From the NCBI RefSeq assembly GCF_022437945.1, contig NZ_CP092535.1:868001-932000 (forward strand): DNA of 64,000 bases, read 5' to 3'. This stretch comes from Nocardioides sp. TF02-7. Lineage in GTDB: Bacteria; Actinomycetota; Actinomycetes; Propionibacteriales; Nocardioidaceae. Below are positions 28,002-37,148 of this stretch, in pieces. The notes beneath the pieces were generated by a model, which was not told the DNA's origin, made no database searches, and saw only the letters and a list, made by a program, of their open reading frames with translations. The position numbers were made by a program, and so were the translations under genes. Position 1 is the stretch's first letter. The number at the start of each line of letters is the position of its first letter.

Positions 28002-28149
28002 AGCTGCGGAGATGCGCCGGGTCGGCGCCTCACAGCTGCGGAGATGCGCCGGGTCGGCGTCTTACAGCTGCGGAGACGCGCCGGGTCGGCGCCTTACAGC
28101 TGCGGAGATGCGCCGGGTCGGCACCTCACGGGTGCGGAGATGCGCCGGG
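28002..28149. repeat. 32-bp tandem repeat, about 4.6 copies
   Basis: Copies begin at 28002, 28034, 28066, 28098 and 28130 (the last is partial). The unit core is AGCTGCGGAGATGCGCCGGG followed by TCGGCGCCTCAC. Copies differ by a few substitutions. The array fills the gap between the DUF4287 gene and the serine-hydrolase start. There are no unique spacers. Confidence 0.95.
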
Positions 28150-28151
28150 CC

Positions 28152-28442
28152 TCAGCCGGACTCGCGCGCGGCGATCCCGTCGAGGCGCAGGACGGTGGAC
28201 TCGTCGCGGTGGCTCCCGGTGGAGCCGACGTGCTTGTCGCTGATCTCCGGCCCGTTCTTGATGACGTGGACCAGCGCCATGCCGTGGCCGCGGCCCAGGC
28301 CGAAGTCGTCGGCGAGCCAGGCGAGGATCTCGCCCGCCTTGGTCTCCGCGCCGAACCCGCGGGCGTGCGCCAGGTCGACGATCTCCTGGGGCGTGCGGCC
28401 GGTCTTCTCCTCGGCCTTGTCGAGGTATGCCTGGAACGACAT
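28152..28442 (-). CDS. DUF4287 domain protein
   Basis: 96 residues starting at ATG 28442 with GGAGGAG eight bases upstream. MSFQAYLDKAEEKTGRTPQEI and the following FGAETKAGEILAWLADDFGLGRGHGMALVHVI segment match the small DUF4287 family (often annotated only as such). It is predicted to be a soluble helical protein. No biochemical role is known to me. It lies between a response regulator upstream and a 32-bp tandem repeat directly after its stop. Confidence 0.82.
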   Translation of the reverse strand: MSFQAYLDKAEEKTGRTPQEIVDLAHARGFGAETKAGEILAWLADDFGLGRGHGMALVHVIKNGPEISDKHVGSTGSHRDESTVLRLDGIAARESG

Positions 28443-28521
28443 CGGTGCTCCTCCTGCTCGGGTTTCTGCTCGGTTCTCGCTCGGTCTGGTCACGGGGTCC
28501 GACCGGTGACCGGACCGTTCC

Positions 28522-29197
28522 TCATCGCTCGCCCGCCGAGGTGCCGTAGCCCGCCTCGCGGGCCCGGACGATCGCGTCGGCGCGACCGGAGACGCCGAGC
28601 TTGGCGTAGATGCCGGACACGGTGTTGCGGACGGTCTTGTTGGAGACGTAGAGGCTGGCGGCGATCTCGTCGTTGGAGCGGCCGGCCGCCACGAGCTGCA
28701 GCACCGAGCGCTCCCGCTCGGTCAGGTCGGGGAACGGGTCCGGCTCCGACCGCTGTGCCGTGCCGCTGGCCAGCAGCGCCGCGACCTGCTGGGCCATCGA
28801 CGCGCCGAACACCATCCCGCCGGCGGCGGCGGTGCGGATGGCGTTCTGGACCTCGTCGGCGCCGGAGCCCTTGACCAGGTAGCCGCACGCGCCGGCGCGG
28901 ATCGCGCTGAGCACGGTGTCGTCGTCCTCGTTCATCGTCAGCATCAGCACCCGCAGGCCGGGGTCGCGGCCGACGAGGAACCGGGTGGCCTCGATGCCGT
29001 CGAGCCGCGGCATCTGGATGTCCATCACGACCACGTCCGGGGCGACCTCGCCGACGACGTGCAGCGCCTCCCTTGCCGTCCGCCGCCGAGCCGACGACCG
29101 CCATGCCCGGGAGGGCGCCGAGCAGGGCGGTCAGGCCGTCGCGGACGATCTGGTGGTCGTCGACGACGACCACCCGGATCGGGTCGGGGCTGGTCAT
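28522..29197 (-). CDS. NarL/LuxR-family response regulator
   Basis: 224 residues after repair. The receiver domain has acidic VVDDHQ, the phosphoacceptor Asp in VVVMDIQMP, the switch Thr in LTMNEDD and the Lys in YLVKGSG. The C-terminal LuxR-type HTH is DLTERERSVLQLVAAGRSNDEIAASLYVS. It is translationally coupled (ATGA) to the histidine kinase upstream, its evident partner. An extra G near 29072 shifts the frame inside ADGKEALHV. Target genes unknown. Confidence 0.93.
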
Positions 29198-31304
29198 GCG
29201 GGGCTCCTCAGGGGCAGTCGGGCGCGGACGACGGTGCCGCCGCCCTCGGGGCAGGTGATCTCGACCCGGCCGCCGAGCTCGGCCGCGCGCTCGCGGAGGC
29301 TGACCAGGCCGACGCCCGCCTGCCGGTCCGGGGCGATGCCGACGCCGTCGTCGGCGATGCGGACGGTGAGCGCGTCGCCGGCCAGGTCGAGGGTCAGCTC
29401 GGTGCGGGACGCGGAGGCGTGCCGGGCGACGTTGGTGAGCGCCTCCCCCGCGATCCGGTACGCCGCCACCTCCACCGCGGCCGGCAGCCGGCCGTCGAGG
29501 TCGGGCGCGGCGACCTCCAGCGGCACGTCGAGCCGGTCGGCCTGCTGCTTGATCGCGCCGACCAGGCCGCGGTCGTCGAGGGCGGGGCGGCCGCAGGTCG
29601 TGGACGAGCCGGCGCACCTCGGCGACCACGGTCTGCACGTGCCGGCTGACGCCCGCGATCTGCTCCTTGGCCGCCTCCGGGTCGGTGTCGACCTGCATCC
29701 GGGCGGCCTCCAGCTGGAACACGATGCCGCTCAGCGACGGGCCGAGCCCGTCGTGCAGGTCGCGGCGGATCCGGCGCCGCTCCTCCTCGCGGGCCGTGAC
29801 CAGCCGCTCGCGGCTCTGCTGCACCTCCTCGGCGAGCTGGCCGGTGCGCACCGCGGTCGCCGCCTGGCGCACCAGGTCGCCGAGCAGCTGCTCGTCGCGG
29901 GCGGTCAGCCGGCTGCGCACGCCGCGCGCCGGGAGCACGAGACGACCCACGTCCGCGCCCCGGTAGGTGATCGGCAGCGTGCGAACCGCGCCGGGCCGGT
30001 CGCCGTACGTCGTGACGGTGCGGTCGCCGCTGGGCCGGTCGACCTCGAGGCTGACGAACCGCACGCCGAACGCGGTGGCGACGGCGCGGGCCACCGCGGC
30101 GAGCTGCTCCTCCCTGGTCGTCGGTGTTCTCCAGCGTCGACGACAGGGCCGCGAGGGCGCCGTAGGGGGTTGCTGCGGCCGCCGAGCATCCACCGGCGGG
30201 CCGCCGCCGACAGCCGCTGGCGCAGCGGACCATAGAGGAGCACGGCGACGAGCAGGACGACGGTGACGACCTGGGCCTGCGTCAGGTCGTCGTCGAGGAC
30301 GAGGGTGAGCAGCGCCAGCACGCCGACGTCGGCCGCGAGAAGGACGAGCACCAGGGCGGCGAGGACGACGGTGCGGGCGAGCAGATCCTGGATCGGCAGC
30401 ACCTGCGGCCGCACGATCGCGACGGTCATCGCCGCGGTCGGGAGCACGATGACGACGAAGGTGTAGACGATCTCGAAGCCCGGGACCTCGACGACGGAGC
30501 CGGTCGCCAGGGTGACGGCGATGACGACGACGCTCCACAGCAGCCACCGCATCCGGTCGCGCATCAGCCCGCGGGAGCGGCGGTAGCGCACCACCACGAC
30601 GACCAGCGAGAGCAGGAAGCAGACGACCCCCGTCGCGACGGCGCCGGACAGCACCTGCTCGCCGTGACCGGACAGCAGGCCGATCGAGGTGGGGTCGGGG
30701 TCGACGCCGGGTGGGAGGTCGACGGCCTGCTCGCCCTCCGCCGGCGCGACGAGCACGCCGAGGCCGGCGACCACCATGACGGCCACCAGGCCGCGCGAGA
30801 GCGTTCCCCCACCGGCCCGGCAGGAAGCGGCCGGTCGGGAAGACCAGGGAGGAGCACCGCGGTGACCACGGCGAGGTAGGAGCCGAACCGGTTGAGGAAC
30901 CAGAGCGCCCAGGTCATCCCCGGCCAGGACCCGTCGTCCCGCAGACCGGCGTTGACATAGCTCTGGGCGAACCCGTCGAGCGCCCAGAACAGACCGAACG
31001 CCGCGAGCGCCCAGCCGAACATCTGCGTGCGGTCGCGCACGAGGACGAGCGCGGAGAGGACGCCGAGGACCGCGCCGTGCACGGCCCACGGCCATCCCGG
31101 CCCGCCGGTGACGTCGACACCCGGTCCGTGCGCGGGTGCTGCCGCGTCCACCCAGGCCGAGAGCGGCAGGGCCAGGACGCACAGGGCGGGCACGGCGAGC
31201 ACCAGGACGACCTGGCGGCCGCGCGGCCGCGCAGCCGGATCGGCCGTGGCCGCGTCGTCGTCGGCCGTCGCGCCGGCGTCGCTCGGGGCCGTCTGCACCG
31301 GCAC
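29194..31304 (-). CDS. Membrane sensor histidine kinase (HisKA_3)
   Basis: About 700 residues after repair. The N-terminal half has eight or so hydrophobic segments (from LVLAVPALCVLALPL to VVTVVLLVAVLLYG), followed by a GAF-like region (ARAVATAFGVRFVSLEVD). The dimerisation helix carries the phosphoacceptor His in RRDLHDGLGPSLSG, and the HATPase domain has NVARHASAS (N box), IADDGVGI and GVGLVSLRERA. It partners the downstream response regulator. Frame slips lie near 29592, 30117, 30166 and 30812. The likely start is GTG 31304 (or 31298), so the exact N-terminus is uncertain. Confidence 0.88.
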
Positions 31305-31375
31305 ATTGTGCAGCCGACCCGGCCCGTTCGGGGCCGGATCGGCTGCGGTGGGGGCGGCACGGGTCGTACGTCGGC

Positions 31376-32125
31376 TCAGCGGCCGCGGTAGGCCCGGTCG
31401 CCGACCAGGAAGCCGAGCGACGCGACGACGACGGCGATCGGGCCGATCATGCCGGCGATGTACTGCTGCGGGGCGATGCCGAGCAGCAGGGTGAGGCTGC
31501 CGCCGACCAGGCCGCAGATGCCGAGCCAGCGGGGGACACCGCCGGTGCGGGACACGACGAAGACGGCGATCGCCGAGAGCCCGGCGAGCACCCAGCACCA
31601 CCAGATGGTGCCGACCCAGGTGTTGTAGAACGCCTGGTTGTCCGGCGTCACGAACTCGTCGTGGCCGACGGCGAACACCAGCTCGGTGTCGAGGCCGGTG
31701 CCGAGCACCATCACCACGGCGGTGCCGAGCAGGCCGGCAAACGCCACGAGCGGGGCGACGCTGTCGGCGGGCGCGGTGGCGCGCAGCCGGCGGTGGAGCC
31801 CGGCGGCGAAGACGACCAGCAGCACCGCGGCCAGCGTGCCGAGCACGTGGAAGGCGACGATCTGCGGCACCTGGTCGCCGAGCTTGTCCGCGATCGCCTC
31901 CGGGTCGCCGTCGAGGTCGGGGTCGTAGACCGCGTCGACCATGAACGCGGACACGAGGGCGCCGAGGCTGGCGACGCCGGCGGCGAGGCCGGCCCACGCC
32001 CACCGGGTGCTCGGGCGGCTCGCGCCGGGGGCGTGGCCGGTGCCGGCCGGGTCCGGCAGGTCGGACCGGACGGGGTGCCGGGTCAGGGGTCGGTCGAGGT
32101 CCTGGCTGAGGTCGTGAGTGGTCAT
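31376..32125 (-). CDS. Hypothetical integral membrane protein
   Basis: 249 residues starting at ATG 32125. After a polar N-terminus, six or so hydrophobic segments are visible (for example WAGLAAGVASLGALVSAFMV, LAAVLLVVFAAGL, WWCWVLAGLSAIAVFVV, LGICGLVGGSLTLLLGIA). The spacing recalls DUF4386-like membrane proteins, but I do not recognise a defined family. It lies upstream of, and on the same strand as, the histidine kinase. Confidence 0.72.
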   Translation of the reverse strand: MTTHDLSQDLDRPLTRHPVRSDLPDPAGTGHAPGASRPSTRWAWAGLAAGVASLGALVSAFMVDAVYDPDLDGDPEAIADKLGDQVPQIVAFHVLGTLAAVLLVVFAAGLHRRLRATAPADSVAPLVAFAGLLGTAVVMVLGTGLDTELVFAVGHDEFVTPDNQAFYNTWVGTIWWCWVLAGLSAIAVFVVSRTGGVPRWLGICGLVGGSLTLLLGIAPQQYIAGMIGPIAVVVASLGFLVGDRAYRGR

Positions 32126-32230
32126 CGCTTCGTCTCTCTCGTTCGTCGGTGGGGCGATGACCCGACGGTGCCGGTCCGGCTGTCCCGTCGCCGAGGGACA
32201 GCGCGGCACACTCGGTGGGACCCGCGGCCG

Positions 32231-33580
32231 CTACGTCGTGAGCCGGCGCGCGGCGGCGTGGGCGGAGGCGATGCAGGCGGCGATGCCGACGCCGTCGTAG
32301 GCGGCGCCGCAGACGGCGAGCCCGGGGACCTCGGCCACCGCGGCGCGGACCCGGGCGACCCGGTCGAGGTGGCCGACGGCGTACTGCGGCAGCCCGCCGC
32401 CCCAGCGCTGGACCACCGCGTCGACCGGAGCGGCGTCCAGGCCGGTGGCCTCGGCGAGGTCGGCGAGCGAGGCGCGGACCAGCTCGTCGTCGGGCACCTG
32501 CAGGGCGAGGGCGTCGCCGTGCCTGCCCAGCGAGGTCCGCAGCACCAGCAGCTCCTGCTCCTCCCCCGCCGCGCGCACCCAGGCCCACTTGGCGAACGAG
32601 AACGTCGACGCCTTGATCCGGCGGCCGTCGACCGGCGGCACCAGGAAGCCGGAGGCGCCGACGTCGAGGACGGCCGCGTCGGCGGTGTGGAAGGCGAAGG
32701 TCACCACCGCCATCGAGGCGTGCTCGACGCCCGCCAGCTCGTCGGCAGCGGCCGGGGCGACGTCCGCGAGGATCCGTGCGGTGGGCGCGGCCGGGGTGGC
32801 GAGGACGACCGCGTCGGCCGGCTCGGTGCCGTGCCGGTTGCCGGCCTCGACGGCGACCTCGAACCCGGTCGCCTGCCGCCGCAGCGCGCGCACCGTGGCG
32901 CCGGTCCGGACCTCGACCCCCGGCGTCGCGCGGAGCGCCGCGGTGAGCGCGTCGGCCAGCCGCCACATCCCGCCCTCGACACCGGCGAACACCGGCGGCG
33001 CGTCCGCGGGCGGTGGCGGCAGCTCGAACCGGTCGCGGGTGGCCAGGTCGACGAGCTGCGGCACCGCCGCCCGGACCGAGATCCCGCGGGCCCGGCCGGC
33101 GTAGACGCCACCCAGCAGCGGCTCGACCAGCCGGTCGACCACCTCGTCGCCGAACCGCTCCGCGACCAGGTCGCCGACCGAGACGTCGCCGGCGACCCGC
33201 GGGACCTGCTGGTGCCGGACGCGGGCCACCCCCTCGGGCGAGAGGATGCCGGACTCCGCGAGCTGGTCGAGGTCGAGCGGCGCACCCATCAGCGTCCGCG
33301 GCAGCGGCCGCAGTGCGCCGCGGGTCCAGACCCGGGAGGTCGCCGCGGTCGGGTGGGTGACCGGGAGCCCCAGGTCGCGGGCGAGCGCCACCCCCTCCGG
33401 CCGCCGGTTGACGACGGCCTCCGCGCCGACGTCGACGGCGACCCCGGCGACGTCGCCGCGGCGCAGCTTGCCGCCGGTGCGGTCGGTGGCCTCGAGCAGG
33501 AGCACCTCCCAGCCCTGCCCGGCCAGGTCCCGGGCGGCCGTCAGGCCGCTGATCCCCCCGCCGACGACGACCGCACGCAC
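32231..33580 (-). CDS. hemY: Coproporphyrinogen/protoporphyrinogen oxidase HemY
   Basis: 449-residue FAD enzyme of the HemY/HemG class. The N-terminal FAD fold is VVVGGGISGLTAARDLAGQG then LLEATDRTGGKLR; mid-protein GGMWRLADAL and the C-terminal VAVCGAAYDGVGIAACIASAH-type segment complete the dinucleotide-binding pattern. In actinobacteria it oxidises coproporphyrinogen III for the HemQ route. hemQ lies 5.6 kb away and hemE 20 kb away on the same strand, not in one operon. No frame errors. Confidence 0.92.
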   Translation of the reverse strand: MRAVVVGGGISGLTAARDLAGQGWEVLLLEATDRTGGKLRRGDVAGVAVDVGAEAVVNRRPEGVALARDLGLPVTHPTAATSRVWTRGALRPLPRTLMGAPLDLDQLAESGILSPEGVARVRHQQVPRVAGDVSVGDLVAERFGDEVVDRLVEPLLGGVYAGRARGISVRAAVPQLVDLATRDRFELPPPPADAPPVFAGVEGGMWRLADALTAALRATPGVEVRTGATVRALRRQATGFEVAVEAGNRHGTEPADAVVLATPAAPTARILADVAPAAADELAGVEHASMAVVTFAFHTADAAVLDVGASGFLVPPVDGRRIKASTFSFAKWAWVRAAGEEQELLVLRTSLGRHGDALALQVPDDELVRASLADLAEATGLDAAPVDAVVQRWGGGLPQYAVGHLDRVARVRAAVAEVPGLAVCGAAYDGVGIAACIASAHAAARRLTT

Positions 33581-33632
33581 CCTCCCAGGGTGGCAGACGG
33601 CCGGAGGATGACCGGGAGGAGGACCGGAGGCG

Positions 33633-34178
33633 CTACCGCAGCCGTCCGAAGCCGGACCGGTGGAAGACGAGGGGGGACGACCCGTCGGCGAGGTCGCCGC
33701 TGTGGTCGACGGCGTGCAGCTGCAGCAGCACGACCAGGTGGTCGCCGGCCTCCACCTCGCGGTGGACCGTGCAGTCGAACCGGGCCAGGCCGTCGTCGAC
33801 GGTGACCGCGCCGGCGGACGTGACCGACACCGCGATCCCGTCGAACCGGCTCTCCACCGGTCCGGCCAGCCGACGGCAGGCCTCGCCGTGGTGGTCGGCG
33901 AGGACCGTGACGCCGAGGTGGTCCGCCCGGCGCAGGTCCGGCCAGGTCTTCGAGGTGCGGGCGACGGAGAAGGAGACGAGTGGAGGGTCGAGGCTCACCG
34001 AGGTGAAGGAGCTGGCGGCCAGGCCGACGGGCCGGCCGTCGACCACGGCGGCCACGGCGACGACCCCGCTGGGGAACACCCCGAACGCCTGCCGGAGGCG
34101 CACCGGGTCGAGGTCCTGGTTGGTGGGGAACCGGGCGGCGCGGGGCTCGGCCGGGACGACGGTGGGCTGGGCGGTCAT
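33633..34178 (-). CDS. Flavin reductase (HpaC/DszD-like)
   Basis: 181-residue flavin reductase-like domain protein. FGVFPSGVVAVAAVVDGRPVG, then ASSFTSVSLDPPLVSFSV, mark the split-barrel FMN-binding fold. It supplies reduced FMN to flavin-dependent monooxygenases. The ATG overlaps the stop of the SsuD-type fusion gene (ATGA), so it closes the sulfur-scavenging operon and probably serves SfnG and the DszC-like enzymes. No frame errors. Confidence 0.9.
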   Translation of the reverse strand: MTAQPTVVPAEPRAARFPTNQDLDPVRLRQAFGVFPSGVVAVAAVVDGRPVGLAASSFTSVSLDPPLVSFSVARTSKTWPDLRRADHLGVTVLADHHGEACRRLAGPVESRFDGIAVSVTSAGAVTVDDGLARFDCTVHREVEAGDHLVVLLQLHAVDHSGDLADGSSPLVFHRSGFGRLR

Positions 34179-35863
34179 GCGGGGGCTCCTTCGGGACGGG
34201 TGAGCAGGGCGGAGACGACAGGCCGCGCACCGGCGAGCCAGTCGGCGTAGGCGTCGGGGTCGTCGTGGTCGCTCTCGAGCAGGTAGAGGCCCGGCGTCGG
34301 CACGGTCGCGCCGAGGTGGGTGAGCAGGGAGCGCAGGCCGAGCTCGGGCGCCAGGGCGTGCGCGGGCCCGGCTCCGAGCATCAGCGGCACGGCGACGCCG
34401 GTGAGCCCGCCCACGGGGAACCGGTCGAGGAACAGCTTGAGCAGACCGGTGTAGGTCGCCTTGTACGTCGGGCTGGCGACGACGACCAGCGCGGCCCGGC
34501 CCACCTCCTCGACGAGGCGGTCGACGGACGCCGCGCCCCAGTCGAGGAGGTCGCAGCCGAGCGTCGCCAGGTCGACGACCACCTCCGGGCCGGCGCCGGT
34601 GAGCTCACGCGCGACGTACGTCGCCGCGGCCAGGGTGCGGCTGGCGGGCTTGGGGTTGCCGACGACGACGGCGGTCCGCGGCGCGGCGGCGGGCACGGTC
34701 ACGACGCCGCCCTCCCCCGCCGCGGCGAACGGGACCGCGGCGTTGACCGGCCGGGGCGGCCGCGGGTCTTCCCAGAGGCCACGCTCGGCGAGGATCGGCA
34801 GCACGCCCTCGCCGAACCAGTAGGCCCCCTCCAGGTGCGGGTAGGCCGAGAGCACGAACTCCTCCACGCCGATCTCGGCGTACTCCTGGATCCGGTCGGC
34901 GACCTGCTCGTGGCTGCCGACGAGCGCGGTGCCCGCGCCGCCGCGGACCAGGCCGATGCCGGCCCACAGGTTCGGGTGGACCTCGAGGTCGTCGGCCCGG
35001 CCGCCGTGCAGCGCCAGCATCCGCCGCTGGCCCTCCGACTCGCTGCGGCGCAGGCCCTCCTGGACCCGGTCGACGACGTCCTCCGGGATCCCGGCGAGCA
35101 GCCGCCCCGCCTCCTGCCAGGCCTCGTCGGCGGTGTCGCGGGTGATCGTGTGCACGCGCATGCCGAACCGGATCGGCCGGCCGGCCCGGTCCTCCGCGGC
35201 GGCCAGCCGGCGGATCCAGCCGATCTTCTCGGCGACCGCGTCGGGCGGCTCGCCCCAGGTCAGGTAGACGTCGGCGTGCTTGGCCGCGACGGCACCCGCG
35301 GCCGGTGAGGAGCCGCCGAAGTAGATCGCGGGCACCGGGTCGGGGACCTGGCCCAGCCGGGCGCCCTCGACGCGGAGGAACTCGCCGTCGAGGTCGACGG
35401 TCTCCCCGGCCCACAGCCGGCGGACGATCTCGAGGAACTCGTCACAACGCCGGTAGCGGGCGTCCTTGTCGAGGAAGTCGCCGTACATGCGCTGCTCGTG
35501 GCCCTCGCCGCCGGTGACGACGTTGAGCAGCAGCCGTCCGCCGGAGAGGTTCTGGAACGTCCCGGCCATCTGCGCCGCCAGGAAGGGGGCGACCACGCCG
35601 GGCCGGAACGCGACCAGGAACTTCAGCCGGTCGGAGGTCTGGCTGAGCATCGCGGTGCTGATCCAGGCGTCCTCGCACCACGCCCCGGTCGGCGTGAGCG
35701 CGGCCTCGAAGCCGTTGTCCTCGGCCGCGCGGGCGACCTGGGTGAGGTAGGGCACGTCGCCCGGCCGGCCGGCCGGACCGGGTGCGAGTCCGTGCCCGCC
35801 GCCGACGACGTGGCGCCCGTCGCCGCCGTTGGTGGGCAGGAACCAGTGGAACTTCAGGGACAT
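34175..35863 (-). CDS. SsuD-type FMNH2-dependent monooxygenase fused to NAD(P)H:FMN reductase
   Basis: 562 residues in one uninterrupted frame. Residues 1 to about 375 are an LLM-class monooxygenase like SsuD: FHWFLPTNGGDGRHVVGG, TSDRLKFLVAFRPG, LLLNVVTGGEGHE and IYFGGSSPAAGAVAAKHAD. After a linker, residues about 395-562 are a flavodoxin-like FMN reductase of the SsuE/MsuE kind: VVVGNPKPASRTLAAA, VVASPTYKATYTGLLKLFLD and PLMLGAGPAHAL. These functions are usually separate genes. It probably releases sulfite from alkanesulfonates. It follows the DszC-like gene by 52 bases and overlaps the flavin reductase. Confidence 0.9.
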   Translation of the reverse strand: MSLKFHWFLPTNGGDGRHVVGGGHGLAPGPAGRPGDVPYLTQVARAAEDNGFEAALTPTGAWCEDAWISTAMLSQTSDRLKFLVAFRPGVVAPFLAAQMAGTFQNLSGGRLLLNVVTGGEGHEQRMYGDFLDKDARYRRCDEFLEIVRRLWAGETVDLDGEFLRVEGARLGQVPDPVPAIYFGGSSPAAGAVAAKHADVYLTWGEPPDAVAEKIGWIRRLAAAEDRAGRPIRFGMRVHTITRDTADEAWQEAGRLLAGIPEDVVDRVQEGLRRSESEGQRRMLALHGGRADDLEVHPNLWAGIGLVRGGAGTALVGSHEQVADRIQEYAEIGVEEFVLSAYPHLEGAYWFGEGVLPILAERGLWEDPRPPRPVNAAVPFAAAGEGGVVTVPAAAPRTAVVVGNPKPASRTLAAATYVARELTGAGPEVVVDLATLGCDLLDWGAASVDRLVEEVGRAALVVVASPTYKATYTGLLKLFLDRFPVGGLTGVAVPLMLGAGPAHALAPELGLRSLLTHLGATVPTPGLYLLESDHDDPDAYADWLAGARPVVSALLTRPEGAPA

Positions 35864-35915
35864 CGGAGTCCTTTCGGGTGCGGAGTGGAGCCGGGTCGGT
35901 CGGGTCGCCGGAGGG

Positions 35916-37148
35916 CTAGACCTGGCCGTGCCGGGGCGGGAGGGTGCCGTCGATGGCGTAGCGGCCCAGGTGGTGGACCTTCCACGCCGCCGGGTCGTGC
36001 AGGGTGTGGGTGCGGGCGTTGCGCCAGTGGCGGTCGAGACCCAGCGACGCCAGCGCGGACCGGGTCCCCGACACCTCGAACAGCCGGCTGCCGGCGTCGA
36101 CCGCCGCGGCCGTCGTCGCCGCCCGTGCGGCGGCGACGGCGAGGCTGGCCCGACCGGCGCTGTGCTCGTGGAGGTCGGCGTTCGCCCGGTCGACCGCGCG
36201 GCCCGCCTCGGCGAGCAGCGCCTCGGCGGCCCGGACCTGGAGCTCCAGCTCGCCGAACGCCTGCACGACCAGGGGGTCCTGCGCGGCGCGCTCCACCCCG
36301 GCGTCCGGGTAGGGGCGGCTCCTGGTGGTGACGAACTCGGCGGCGTCGGCGAGGGCGGCGCGGGCGATGCCGGCGTCGATGGCGGCGTGCAGCAGCTGGG
36401 CGAACGCGCCGTAGGTGCCGGGCTTGTCGAAGGTCAGGTGGTACGGCGTCAGCCGGTCCGCCGCGACCCGGACCGCGTCGAGCCGCACGGTGCCGCTGGC
36501 GGTGGTGCGCTGCCCGAGCCCGTCCCAGTCGTCGACCACGGTGACCCCGCGTGCGGTGCGCTCCACCCACGCGACGTGCAGCGGCCCGTCGTCGCCGAGG
36601 TGGGCCAGGACGGGGATCCAGTGGGCGAACAGCGCGCCGGTGCAGTAGCCCTTCTCCCCGTCGAGCACCCACTCGCGCGGCCTGCCGTCGGCGCCGACCG
36701 GTCCGATCGGGCGGAGGGTGGTGGCGTGGTCGCGGACGTGCCGGCTGCGGGTCTCGGACTGGGCGTTGCCGAACCGCCTGCCGGCGAGCACCTCCCCGAA
36801 GAAGAACGCCTGCTGAGCCGGGGTGCCCTGGTCACGCATCGCGTTGACGTAGACGAAGTGGCTGTGGGGGATCTGGGCGACGTTGGGATCGCCCGCGGCG
36901 AGCAGCCGCACCACCTCGGCGAGCGTCTCCGCACCGAGCCCCGCCCCGCCGTGCTCCTGCGGGACGGTGACCGCGAGCAGCCCCGACGCGGACAGCTCGT
37001 CGACCTGCTCGACGGGCAGGACCCGGCGTCGGTCCCGCTCGGCGGCGCCCGCTGCGAGGCGGGCGCCGGCCCCCCGCGCCACCTCGACCGCCTCATCGGC
37101 GGTCAGGACGGGGACACCGGTCACCAGGCTCTGCTCCGCTGCCGTCAC
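35916..37148 (-). CDS. Acyl-CoA-dehydrogenase-fold flavoprotein, SfnB/DszC-like
   Basis: 410-residue flavoprotein with the acyl-CoA dehydrogenase fold, matching the SfnB 'sulfur acquisition oxidoreductase' group. Supporting segments are VPQEHGGAGLG, GDPNVAQIPHSHFVYVN, WVLDGEKGYCTGALFAHW, VVDDWDGLGQRTTASGTV and LGLDRHWRNARTHTLHDP. Some relatives (DszC) use FMNH2 to oxygenate organosulfur compounds. The GTG start overlaps the sfnG stop. It shares a motif pattern with the second protein at 40075-41328 (DDWDG.GQR.T.SGT and DRHWRN.RT). No frame errors. Confidence 0.88.
   Translation of the reverse strand: MTAAEQSLVTGVPVLTADEAVEVARGAGARLAAGAAERDRRRVLPVEQVDELSASGLLAVTVPQEHGGAGLGAETLAEVVRLLAAGDPNVAQIPHSHFVYVNAMRDQGTPAQQAFFFGEVLAGRRFGNAQSETRSRHVRDHATTLRPIGPVGADGRPREWVLDGEKGYCTGALFAHWIPVLAHLGDDGPLHVAWVERTARGVTVVDDWDGLGQRTTASGTVRLDAVRVAADRLTPYHLTFDKPGTYGAFAQLLHAAIDAGIARAALADAAEFVTTRSRPYPDAGVERAAQDPLVVQAFGELELQVRAAEALLAEAGRAVDRANADLHEHSAGRASLAVAAARAATTAAAVDAGSRLFEVSGTRSALASLGLDRHWRNARTHTLHDPAAWKVHHLGRYAIDGTLPPRHGQV

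Noticed and set aside
28002..28149. Possible CRISPR array
   Set aside because: Repeats are head-to-tail with no spacers and no cas genes are present.
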